64,000 nt of DNA from Methylobacterium aerolatum (GTDB lineage: Bacteria > Pseudomonadota > Alphaproteobacteria > Rhizobiales > Beijerinckiaceae). The stretch spans positions 181,477-245,476 of the forward strand of contig NZ_BPQE01000017.1 in assembly GCF_022179085.1 (NCBI RefSeq), read 5' to 3'. Made by a program: the position numbers and the translations under genes. Positions 26,998-34,642 of the stretch are shown here, piece by piece; positions within the stretch are counted from its first letter, which is position 1, and every line of letters starts with the position of its first letter. The notes beneath the pieces were generated by a model, which was not told the origin of the DNA, did no database searches, and was given only the letters and a program-made list of their open reading frames with translations.

Positions 26998-28113
26998 CTA
27001 GAAAAGGTCCAGCTGCGCCCCCGGCCGCCGGAAATCCTGGCAATTCAACGCCATCCGCCCGAACGCGAAGCCGAGGCGGCGCCCGGCGAGGCGGACCCGC
27101 TGGCGGATCATCTCGGCATAGGGGCCCTCGCCCTTGAAGCGGTGGCCGAAGCGCGAGTCGTTCTCCTGACCCCGGCGCGCCTGACGCAGCAAGGCGAAGG
27201 CGCGCTCCTTCTTGGCGGGGTGATGCTCGTCGAACCAATCGGCCACAAGGTCCTTCACCTCGCCCGGCAGGCGCAGGAGGGCATGGCCGATCCGGCTCGC
27301 CCCGTGGGCGCGGGCGGCCTCCAGCAGGGCCTCGATCTCGTGGTCCGTGAGGCCGGGGATGATCGGCGAGATGTTGACCATCACCGGCACGCCGGCCTCC
27401 GTCAGGGTGCGCATCGCCGCCAGCCGCCGGTCCGGGCGCGGGGCGCGCGGGTCGAGACGCCGCGACAGGCGCGGGTCGAGGGTCGGCAGCGACACGGCGA
27501 CGAGGACGAGGTTGCGCGCGGCCATCGGCGCCAGGATGTCGAGGTCCCGCAGGACGAGGTCGGACTTCGTGGTGATGCCGACCGGGTGACGGGCTTGCGC
27601 CAGCACCTCTAATACCGCCCGGGTGAGGCGGTGCTCCCGCTCGATCGGTTGGTACGGGTCCGTCGCCGTGCCGAGGGCGAGGGTGTCCGGCCGGTAGCCC
27701 GGCGCCGCCAGCTCGCGCGCCAGCAGCCGGGCGGCGTCGGGCTTCGTGACCAGGCGCGATTCGAAGTCGAGCCCCGGCGAGAGGCCGAGATAGGCGTGGG
27801 TCGGCCGTGCGTAGCAGTAGATGCAGCCGTGCTCGCAGCCGCGATAAGGGTTCAGCGAGCGGTCGAAGGGGATATCGGGGGAGGTGTTGCGGGCGATGAC
27901 GGAGGCGCTCCGCTCCGCCCGGACCTCCGTGCGCAGGGGCGAGGGCGCGTCGGCCTCCCAGCCGTCGTCGAAGGCGTCCCGACGCGCGGCCTCGAAACGC
28001 CCGACCGGGTTCGCCGTCGCCCCGCGGCCCCGCCGCGCCTCCGGCCGGGGCGTGGCCGTGGCGAGGCGGCGGCCCTCATCCCGGTCCGGTCCCTGATCGT
28101 TCGCGATGGCCAT
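26998..28113 (-). CDS. PA0069/SplB-like radical SAM protein
   Basis: The 371-residue protein has the radical SAM cluster CEHGCIYCYARPTHAY after the conserved LNPYRGCEHG lead. It continues with TDPYQPIEREHRLTR and VNISPIIPGLTDHEIEALL. This layout is that of the PA0069 family, distantly related to spore photoproduct lyase. The reaction is unknown. About 60 N-terminal residues are Arg/Ala-rich and disordered. Confidence 0.88.
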   Translation of the reverse strand: MAIANDQGPDRDEGRRLATATPRPEARRGRGATANPVGRFEAARRDAFDDGWEADAPSPLRTEVRAERSASVIARNTSPDIPFDRSLNPYRGCEHGCIYCYARPTHAYLGLSPGLDFESRLVTKPDAARLLARELAAPGYRPDTLALGTATDPYQPIEREHRLTRAVLEVLAQARHPVGITTKSDLVLRDLDILAPMAARNLVLVAVSLPTLDPRLSRRLDPRAPRPDRRLAAMRTLTEAGVPVMVNISPIIPGLTDHEIEALLEAARAHGASRIGHALLRLPGEVKDLVADWFDEHHPAKKERAFALLRQARRGQENDSRFGHRFKGEGPYAEMIRQRVRLAGRRLGFAFGRMALNCQDFRRPGAQLDLF

Positions 28114-28250
28114 GCCCGCTCCTCACGCGCCCGGAACATAGCACGAACATGAAAGCTCCTCTGCCGAAAATGCAGGCAAACCGAGCGGCGTGACCCCAAC
28201 CGCTGCCACAAGCAGTTGTCCTTGCGCGAAAATCGGTTATGGGCGCCGCC

Positions 28251-28766
28251 ATGCTCTCCGCCGTGACCTATCTGGCTGATCCGGCCGACCCGGACGCGAT
28301 CGACCGGCTGGCCGATACCCTCGGCGTGCTGGTGTCGGGCGTGGCCGCCGGGCTCGTGGGCGATGCGGTGATCGTGGCGCCCGGCGAGACGGCGGCGGTG
28401 GAGACGGTCGCGGAGGCGACGGGCGCCGCCCTCGTTCCCTTCGTGGGCGGCAATCCCTTCGTCCTCGGTGCCGCCCGAGCGCGGCGCGACTGGATCCTGT
28501 GCTTGGAGGCGGGGGACATGCCCGGCGATGGCTGGATCCGCACCCTCGACCGCTTCGTCGGGATGGCGCGGCCCGAGACCGGCCTCGGCCGTATGCGCCG
28601 GGCGGCTCCGCTCGGCCTCCGGCTCGCCGCCGGCCTCGAGGAATACCTCGGCGCCCGGACCGTGCGGGCCGGCGACGTGGTGCGGCGGGAGATCCTCCTC
28701 GGCAATCCCGGTTCGGCCGGCCGCCTCCGGGTCCGTCCGCTGAACGGCCGCATCGACCGCTCCTGA
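28251..28766 (+). CDS. Glycosyltransferase-like (GT2-type) protein
   Basis: The 171-residue product resembles a truncated GT2 fold: LSAVTYLADPADPDAID, then a GNPFVLGAARARRDWILCLE region equivalent to the A..R.DW.LFL.aD segment of GT2 enzymes, and a helical tail. The DxD equivalent is EAGDMPGDGW. It is shorter than active enzymes, so catalysis is doubtful. An in-frame ATG at 28239 is an alternative start. Confidence 0.6.
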   Translation: MLSAVTYLADPADPDAIDRLADTLGVLVSGVAAGLVGDAVIVAPGETAAVETVAEATGAALVPFVGGNPFVLGAARARRDWILCLEAGDMPGDGWIRTLDRFVGMARPETGLGRMRRAAPLGLRLAAGLEEYLGARTVRAGDVVRREILLGNPGSAGRLRVRPLNGRIDRS

Positions 28767-29066
28767 CGGTCGCGGCGTGAGGATTCCTGGGAGCCCGACC
28801 GACCCGAGTGTCTGGCCGGACAGGTCTTCGCCCCCTCCGTCGTCGCGTTCGCTCTCACTGAGGAGAAGGGCTTCATGGGCCGCCGGGACCTTTCCGGCCG
28901 GGCTCCGGGGATCTCCCCGGCCAGGCCCGGAGAACAAGTCACAGGGTGCGGCCACCGGTTTTAAGACAATTTTCGCCGCCGACTCTGGCGTGCGGGCATG
29001 AACGATGCTCAGTTGCCGGCAATAGGGTGTTGCCATCTGTGGCAGCGCCGCGCGGGGAGCACGCCG
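28767..29066. repeat. Spacer with a solitary TCTGGCCGGACAG end
   Basis: The 300-base gap before the permease contains one copy of the TGTCTGGCCGGACAGG motif (28808-28823), which elsewhere flanks composite repeats, but no partner or inner palindrome. A G/C dyad (TTTCCGGCCGGG with CCCCGGCCAGG) is also present near 28900. No gene is seen. Confidence 0.4.
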
Positions 29067-30518
29067 ATGGAAGCCTCGGGCCTGATGGCGCGGAAGTCCG
29101 TCGATGACATCGTCTCCGGCGGGGAGGCCGAGGCGCAGGGCCTGTCGAAGTCCCTCGGTGCGCTGTCCATCGTCGCGATGGGCATCGGCGCCATCATCGG
29201 AGCGGGCATCTTCGTCCTCACCGGCACGGCCGCCGCGCAATATGCGGGGCCCGGCATCATGCTCTCCTTCGTGCTCGGCGGCATCGCCTGCGCCTTCGTC
29301 GGGCTGTGCTACTCCGAGCTGTCGGCGCTGATCCCCGTCGCCGGGTCGAGCTACACCTACACCTACGCGACGCTCGGCGAATTCTTCGCGTGGTTGATCG
29401 GCTGGGACCTCATCCTCGAATACGCCATGGGCGCGGCGACCGTGGCGGTGGGCTGGTCGGGCTACATGACGAGCATCCTCAAGGATGTCGGCCTCGTCAT
29501 CCCTCCCCAGTTCGCCCACGCGCCGGGCACCGCCATCGAGGGCGGCGGCACCGCCCTGTTCAACCTGCCGGCCGTGGTGATCGTGGCCGCGATCACCCTG
29601 CTCCTGATGCGCGGCACGAAGGAATCGGCGTGGCTCAACAACCTGATGGTCGCCGTGAAGCTCGCGGTGGTGCTGTCCTTCATCGGGCTCGGCTGGCGCT
29701 ACACCAACAGCGCGAACTGGTCCCCGATCATCCCGGAGAACGACGGGACCTTCGGCCATTACGGCTATAGCGGGATCCTGCGCGGGGCGGGCGTGGTGTT
29801 CTTCGCCTATATCGGGTTCGATGCGGTTTCGACCGCCGCCCAGGAGGCCAAGCGGCCGCAGAAAGACATGCCCATCGGCATCCTCGGGTCGCTCGCCGTG
29901 TGCACCGTCCTCTACGTGCTGGTGGCGGCGGTGCTCACCGGCCTCGTGCCCTACAAGGACCTGAACGTCCCGGACCCGATCGCCAAGGGCGTCGACGTCA
30001 TCGGGATCGGCTGGTTCGGGGCGCTCATCAAGCTCGGTGCCCTCAGCGGCCTGACGACGGTGATCCTCGTGCTGCTCTACGGCCAGAGCCGGATCTTCTA
30101 CACCATGTCCTCGGACGGGCTGCTGCCAAAACTCTTCTCCCACGTCCACCCGACCTACCAGACCCCCCACCGCAGCCAGGCGCTGATCGGCGTCCTCGTG
30201 GCGCTCGTGGCAGCCCTGGTGCCCATCGACATCCTCGGCGAGATGGTGAGCATCGGCACGCTTGCCGCCTTCTGTCTCGTCTGCGGGGCGGTGATCCACC
30301 TGCGCCGCACCGAGAAGAGGATGAAGCGCCCGTTCAAGGTGCCCGCCGTGCCGCTGGTGCCGATCCTCGGCATCCTCTCCTGCCTGCTGCTGATGGCGGG
30401 CCTGCCGCTCGACACGTGGCTGCGGCTGGTGATCTGGATGGCGATCGGGCTGGTGGTCTACTTCTTCTACGGTCGCAAGCATTCGGTGCTGCGCCGGAAG
30501 AACGGGACGGCGGGGTGA
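29067..30518 (+). CDS. APC-family (cationic amino acid-type) permease
   Basis: The 483-residue inner-membrane transporter has about 12-13 hydrophobic helices. The first carries the APC motif AMGIGAIIGAGIFVLTGTAA. Later features are SYTYTYATLGEFFAWLIGWD, FFAYIGFDAVSTAAQEAKRP and QSRIFYTMSSDGLLP, typical of the CAT/YfnA subgroup. It probably imports an amino acid by proton symport; the substrate is unknown. The open frame extends to 28998; the ATG at 29067 or 29085 gives a normal N terminus. Confidence 0.88.
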   Translation: MEASGLMARKSVDDIVSGGEAEAQGLSKSLGALSIVAMGIGAIIGAGIFVLTGTAAAQYAGPGIMLSFVLGGIACAFVGLCYSELSALIPVAGSSYTYTYATLGEFFAWLIGWDLILEYAMGAATVAVGWSGYMTSILKDVGLVIPPQFAHAPGTAIEGGGTALFNLPAVVIVAAITLLLMRGTKESAWLNNLMVAVKLAVVLSFIGLGWRYTNSANWSPIIPENDGTFGHYGYSGILRGAGVVFFAYIGFDAVSTAAQEAKRPQKDMPIGILGSLAVCTVLYVLVAAVLTGLVPYKDLNVPDPIAKGVDVIGIGWFGALIKLGALSGLTTVILVLLYGQSRIFYTMSSDGLLPKLFSHVHPTYQTPHRSQALIGVLVALVAALVPIDILGEMVSIGTLAAFCLVCGAVIHLRRTEKRMKRPFKVPAVPLVPILGILSCLLLMAGLPLDTWLRLVIWMAIGLVVYFFYGRKHSVLRRKNGTAG

Positions 30519-30546
30519 ACAGGGATAGTCGGCTCTGGCCCTCATT

Positions 30547-30728
30547 CTGAGAGCTTGGCCGGAAAGGGCACGACGGTCTTTCAGCCCCACCTCGTCATTG
30601 CGAGCGCAGCGAAGCAACCCAGGGATCCGTCACCTCTGGAAGCGTCCCGCTGCCCTGGATTGCTTCGCTACGCTCGCAATGACGGTGAGTGGGACGCTCG
30701 GTCGTGACCTTTTCGGCTAGACTCTGAG
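30547..30728. repeat. Composite palindromic element (family A inside inverted repeats)
   Basis: Outer inverted repeats (30547-30567, CTGAGAGCTTGGCCGGAAAGG; and 30707-30728, CCTTTTCGGCTAGACTCTGAG) flank a complete family A palindrome (30595-30685). The outer ends match those around the family B palindrome at 12609-12804, so the same ends carry different cores. It lies between the permease and moaB (convergent genes). Confidence 0.7.
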
Positions 30729-30743
30729 GTGGAGGGATGGGGG

Positions 30744-31292
30744 TCAGCCGGCGCCCCGCCGCAGATGTTCATCCAGGCGCGGCATGATTTCCACAAAGTT
30801 GCAGGGCCGGTGCCGGTAGTCGAGCTGCTGGCCGAGGATGCCGTCCCAGGCGTCCCGGCAGGCGCCGGGGGAGCCGGGCAGCACGAAGACGTAGGTCGCC
30901 TTCACCACCCCGGCCGTGGCCCGGGATTGCAGGGTCGAGGTCCCGATCTTGTCGTAGGAGATGCGGTGGAACACCGCCGAGAAGCCGTCCATCCGCTTCT
31001 CGAACAGGGGCTCCAGGGCCTCGGGCGTCACGTCACGGCCGGTGAAGCCGGTGCCGCCGGTGGTGAGCACCACGTCCACCGCCGGATCATCGAGCCACGA
31101 ACCCACCTGCTCGCGGATGCGCCCCACGTCGTCGGGGACGATCGCCCGCGCGGCGAGGCGGTGCCCGGCCTCGGTCAGGCGCCCGGCGAGGGTGTCGCCG
31201 GAGCGGTCATCGGCGAGCGTGCGCGTGTCGGAGACGGTGAGCACCGCGATTCCCAAGGGGATGAAGCGGCGGGCGTCGGGAGTGTCGGACAT
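30744..31292 (-). CDS. moaB: Molybdenum cofactor biosynthesis protein B
   Basis: The 182-residue MoaB/MogA-fold protein shows the molybdopterin-binding motif VLTTGGTGFTGRDVTPEAL and the SRATAGV...VFVLPGSPGACRDAW region. MoaB family proteins adenylylate molybdopterin before Mo insertion, although E. coli MoaB itself is inactive. The start at MSDTPDARR is set by homology; the longer frame runs into a repeat. Confidence 0.92.
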   Translation of the reverse strand: MSDTPDARRFIPLGIAVLTVSDTRTLADDRSGDTLAGRLTEAGHRLAARAIVPDDVGRIREQVGSWLDDPAVDVVLTTGGTGFTGRDVTPEALEPLFEKRMDGFSAVFHRISYDKIGTSTLQSRATAGVVKATYVFVLPGSPGACRDAWDGILGQQLDYRHRPCNFVEIMPRLDEHLRRGAG

Positions 31293-31350
31293 GGAGAGAA
31301 TATGGCGCCGTGGCGCCTGCCGAACCACCCCTTTCCCAAAGCTCCGCCCG

Positions 31351-31440
31351 TCATTGCGAGCATCGCGAAGCAATCCAGGGATGCGGGCCGCCTCAGAACG
31401 TGGCGCCGGCCCTGGATTGCTTCGCTTCGCTCGCAAAGAC
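31351..31440. repeat. Family A intergenic palindrome
   Basis: CATTGCGAGCATCGCGAAGC / CCAGGGA and CCCTGGATTGC / TTCGCTCGCAAAGACG form the arms. It lies upstream of moaB and downstream of a GNAT gene. Confidence 0.8.
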
Positions 31441-31472
31441 GAACCGTGTGTCAGGGCGTGGTGGCGGCCGGA

Positions 31473-32021
31473 TCAGGCCGCCTGTCGTCGCGCCACCGCT
31501 CCGGCGGCGGGCACGGCCACCGGCTCGGGCAGGCCCGTCGGCCGCACGACGCCCTCCGCCCCGGTGAGGGCGCCTGCGCGCAGTTCGAGGCCGAGGAACC
31601 GGTCGCGCTCGAAGGGGCCCGGCATGGCGAGCCCGGCGGCGAGGTCGCCGGAAAAGCCGAAGCGGGTGTAGTAGGGCGCATCGCCCACGAGCAGGATCGC
31701 CCCGTGGCCGAGGGATTCCGCCCGGCCGATGGCGGCCTGCATCAGCACCGAGCCGAGGCCCTGGCCCTGCACGGACGGATCGACGGCGAGCGGCCCCAGC
31801 AGCAGCGCGGCGCGGCCCTCGCCCGCCTCGACGTGCCACAGGCGCAGGGTGCCGACGAGGCGGCCGCGCCGGGTCGCCGCGAAGGCGAGGCCGCGCGCGG
31901 GCAGGCGTCCCTCGCGCACGCGCTCCGAGGTCTTGGCGCGACGGTTGCCGGGGAAGCAGACGTCGAGCAGGCGCTCGCGCGCCGGCACGTCGTGGGGAAA
32001 TTCCGCGCGGATCTCGATCAT
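31473..32021 (-). CDS. GNAT-family N-acetyltransferase
   Basis: The 182-residue protein has the GNAT acetyl-CoA loop LAVDPSVQGQGLGSVLMQAA at about 90 and the C-terminal LVGDAPYYTRFGFSG typical of the YhbS-like subgroup. It lies 128 bases downstream of the ornithine decarboxylase gene on the same strand. It may share its transcript, which makes a polyamine-linked substrate possible but unproven. Confidence 0.8.
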   Translation of the reverse strand: MIEIRAEFPHDVPARERLLDVCFPGNRRAKTSERVREGRLPARGLAFAATRRGRLVGTLRLWHVEAGEGRAALLLGPLAVDPSVQGQGLGSVLMQAAIGRAESLGHGAILLVGDAPYYTRFGFSGDLAAGLAMPGPFERDRFLGLELRAGALTGAEGVVRPTGLPEPVAVPAAGAVARRQAA

Positions 32022-32149
32022 GACCGTGCCCTCCCAGGGCCGAAAGCGGGAGCAGCGACAATCCTCGCGGGCCGGCCCGAAGGCCGCCCGTCCGGCATTC
32101 ATGGATGGTGCGCCCCGGATCCTGAACGGACCCGGACCGACGCGCGGTG

Positions 32150-33316
32150 TCAGATCACGATCTGCTGCAGCGGCGGGAAGCCGTTGAAGGCCACCGCGGC
32201 ATAGGTCGTGGTGTAGGCGCCGGTTCCCTCGATCAACACCTTGTCACCGATCGAGAGCGAGACCGGCAGCGGATAGGGCTGCCGCTCGTAGAGCACGTCC
32301 ACCGAATCGCAGGTCGGGCCGGCGATCACGCAGGGCTCGGTCCGCTCACCGTCGTGGCGGGTGCGGATCGGGTAGCGGATCGCCTCGTCCATCGTCTCGG
32401 CGAGGCCGCCGAACTTACCGATGTCGAGGTAGACCCATCGCACCTCGTCCTCCTCGGCCGACTTCTTCGAGACGAGCACCACTTCCGCCTCGATCATCCC
32501 GGCATTGCCGACCATGCCGCGGCCCGGCTCGATGATCGTCTCCGGGATGCGGTTGCCGAAGTGCTTGGTGAGCGCGCGGAAGATCGCGTCGCCGTAGCTC
32601 TCCACGCCCGGGACGGCCTTGAGGTACCGGGTGGGGAAGCCGCCGCCGAGGTTGACCATCGACAGGAAGATGCCCCGCTCGGCGCACTCGCGGAAGATCG
32701 TCGCGGCCGAGGCCAGCGCCCCGTCCCACGCCTCGGTGTTGCCCTGCTGCGAGCCGACATGGAACGACACGCCGTAGGCGGCCAGGCCCTGGCGGTGGGC
32801 GTGCTCCAGCACGTCGGTCGCCATCTCCGGCACGCAGCCGAACTTGCGCGACAGCGGCCAGTCGGCGCCCGCGCCGTCGCAGAGGATGCGGCAGAACACC
32901 TGCACCGCGCCCTCCTCCAGGCCGGCGGCGGTCGCCGCGCGGGCGATCTTCTCCACCTCGGCCTCGCAATCCACCGCGAAGAGGCGGATGCCCCGGGCCA
33001 GCGCCCGGCTGATGCAGCGCTCCTTCTTGATGGTGTTGCCGAAGGAGATCCGGTCCGGCGTGGCGCCGGCGGCGAGCACCATCTCGATCTCGGCCACCGA
33101 GGCCGTGTCGAAGCAGGAGCCCATCTCGGCGAGCAGGCGCAGCACCTCCGGCGCCGGGTTCGCCTTCACGGCGTAGAAGACCCGGGTGTCCGGCAGGGAG
33201 CGGGCGAAGGCGGTGTAGTTGTCGCGCACGACATCGAGGTCGAGGACCATCACCGGGCCCTCGTCCTGGCCGAGGTCGCGGCGCACGCGCAGGAAGTCGC
33301 GGATCCGGTCGGTCAT
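32150..33316 (-). CDS. Ornithine (or ornithine/lysine) decarboxylase
   Basis: This fold-III PLP decarboxylase makes putrescine from ornithine (some members also make cadaverine from lysine). The 388 residues include the PLP Lys51 (VFYAVKANPAP), the His loop SFHVGSQQGN, the Gly-rich VNLGGGFPTRY, the phosphate-binding IEPGRGMVGNAG and the active-site GPTCDSVDVLY. The short alphaproteobacterial/eukaryotic-like form lacks the extra domains of enterobacterial SpeC/SpeF. A structured leader precedes it. Confidence 0.9.
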   Translation of the reverse strand: MTDRIRDFLRVRRDLGQDEGPVMVLDLDVVRDNYTAFARSLPDTRVFYAVKANPAPEVLRLLAEMGSCFDTASVAEIEMVLAAGATPDRISFGNTIKKERCISRALARGIRLFAVDCEAEVEKIARAATAAGLEEGAVQVFCRILCDGAGADWPLSRKFGCVPEMATDVLEHAHRQGLAAYGVSFHVGSQQGNTEAWDGALASAATIFRECAERGIFLSMVNLGGGFPTRYLKAVPGVESYGDAIFRALTKHFGNRIPETIIEPGRGMVGNAGMIEAEVVLVSKKSAEEDEVRWVYLDIGKFGGLAETMDEAIRYPIRTRHDGERTEPCVIAGPTCDSVDVLYERQPYPLPVSLSIGDKVLIEGTGAYTTTYAAVAFNGFPPLQQIVI

Positions 33317-33420
33317 GGTTGGCTCCCACCACGGCTCGAGGGCGCCCTCTGCCGGGGCGCGTGATCGAAATCAGGCGGCCTCGCGAGCCGCCGGCGTCAG
33401 GGGGCGATGCGACGCGCGGT

Positions 33421-33571
33421 CCGGCGTGCTTTGGAGACACGTCGATCCGAGCGGGCGCAGAGCACCCGGAAGCTGCCGTGGATTGGAAGGGAGAATCCCC
33501 ACCGCACGCCGGGCAAAGAGAAACAAGCCTCTTCGGTGCCGACCTTTGGAGGGTCGGCGAGACCAAAAAAG
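33421..33571 (-). promoter_or_regulatory. Structured RNA leader of the ornithine decarboxylase gene (speF-like)
   Basis: On the minus strand, an outer stem (33563-33571 with 33528-33536, CTTTTTTGG/CCGAAGAGG) is stacked on a perfect 7-bp stem (33552-33558 with 33538-33544, GCCGACC/GGTCGGC) with loop CTCCAAA. A 9-bp long-range stem (33504-33512 with 33421-33429, CCGGCGTGC/GCACGCCGG) encloses two hairpins (33478-33502 and 33453-33467). CTCCAAAG recurs at the 3' side, allowing a switch. Position and structure suggest the speF RNA motif known upstream of alphaproteobacterial ornithine decarboxylases; that identity is inferred. Confidence 0.55.
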
Positions 33572-34030
33572 CCCGTTCGTCGTTGCTTTAAGCTGCGTCC
33601 CCCGTGGAGAGCGGGGTTCGCCGGTTTCGCCTCCGGCTGCCGGTTGTTGTCGGGGTCCGGTGTCGCCACCTGGATTGCCGGAAGCAGGGGATCCACCCCC
33701 ACGACCATCGATCCTAAGACCCCTGGCGGCTGTCCGGCAGTTGACCGGATACCCACCAACCGACACGCGGCCACAGGCACGTGCGAATTTGGGCGAGGCC
33801 GACATAAGGGCGGTTTCCGACGGCGGCAAGGGCCAATCGCGGCCTGTCCCCGTTTTCCCCGCGATCCTTCCCCGCTGTTGCAACTCTGCCGCGGGTGCGA
33901 CGGGCCCGCGCCACGCCTTCCCCGCCGGCGGGCCTTTCCAAGCGGCGCGGATCGAGGCATCTCCCACGCGGGGTCGGCAACGGGTTCGGGCGATGACGCG
34001 ATCGAGGCAATCGAGCATGGCGGCGGGCGC
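33572..34030. other. Spacer between the decarboxylase leader and a GNAT gene
   Basis: No convincing gene is visible on either strand. The divergent promoters for the decarboxylase leader and the GNAT gene should lie here. Long GC-rich open frames crossing it lack family features. Confidence 0.4.
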
Positions 34031-34519
34031 GTGAGCGCCCCGGCCCGCCCGGACCACCCCGCCCGCCCGGAGCCGACGATCCGTCCGGCCAGCCTCGGCG
34101 ACCTCGACGCGCTGGTCGCCCTCGAACACGCCGCCTTCGCCACCGACCGGGCGGAGCGCCGGGCGATCCGCCACGCGATCCGCTCCGCCACCATGGACGT
34201 GCTGGTCGCCCTGATCGACGGGGACATCCTCGTCGGCGCGGCGGTGCTGGAGCGGCGCCGGGCGAGCCGGATCGCGCGCCTCGCCTCCATCGCGGTGGCC
34301 CCGAACCGGGGCGGCCTCGGCCTCGGCGGACTCCTCCTGGAGGCGGCGGAGGGCACCGCCCGCGCCCACGGCTGCGAGCGGCTGCGCCTCGAAGTGCGCG
34401 GCGACAACGGCGCCGGCATCCGCCTCTACGAGCGGCGCGGCTACACCCGCTTCGCGATCCGTCCCGACTACTACGAGGACGGCATGGAGGCGTGGCGCTA
34501 CGAGCGCTCGCTGGCCTGA
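34031..34519 (+). CDS. RimI-like GNAT N-acetyltransferase
   Basis: The 162-residue product has the GNAT acetyl-CoA motif SIAVAPNRGGLGLGGLLLEA at about 97-116 and the RimI-like end LRLEVRGDNGAGIRLYERRG. The GTG at 34031 gives the normal length; the open frame upstream is unrelated GC-rich sequence. The substrate is unknown. It converges with the oligopeptidase gene. Confidence 0.8.
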   Translation: MSAPARPDHPARPEPTIRPASLGDLDALVALEHAAFATDRAERRAIRHAIRSATMDVLVALIDGDILVGAAVLERRRASRIARLASIAVAPNRGGLGLGGLLLEAAEGTARAHGCERLRLEVRGDNGAGIRLYERRGYTRFAIRPDYYEDGMEAWRYERSLA

Positions 34520-34635
34520 CAGTCAGGTGACCAGGGGGCGAGCCCTCTGGCGGGTGCAGGGCAGCGCCCTGCAATCACCCGGGGGCTTTGCCCGGAAACG
34601 CCCACTCGGACCCCACCAAAGGACTTGTCCTTTGG
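34515..34635. terminator. Palindromes between convergent genes
   Basis: Three dyads sit between two convergent stop codons: CCTGACAGTCAGG (34515-34527), GCAGGGCAGCGCCCTGC (34556-34572) and CCAAAGGACTTGTCCTTTGG (34616-34635). None has a U-tract. They may form a bidirectional, non-canonical terminator or be a repeat. Confidence 0.4.
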
Positions 34636-34642
34636 AAGCACC

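Noticed and set aside
27852-30617. A 921-codon minus-strand open frame
   Set aside because: It is antisense to the radical SAM start and the APC permease, is rich in His/Arg/Glu repeats typical of GC-rich shadow frames, and shows no domain.
33371-34369. Long minus-strand frames across the decarboxylase leader
   Set aside because: They cover structured RNA and the GNAT gene and have random GC-rich composition.
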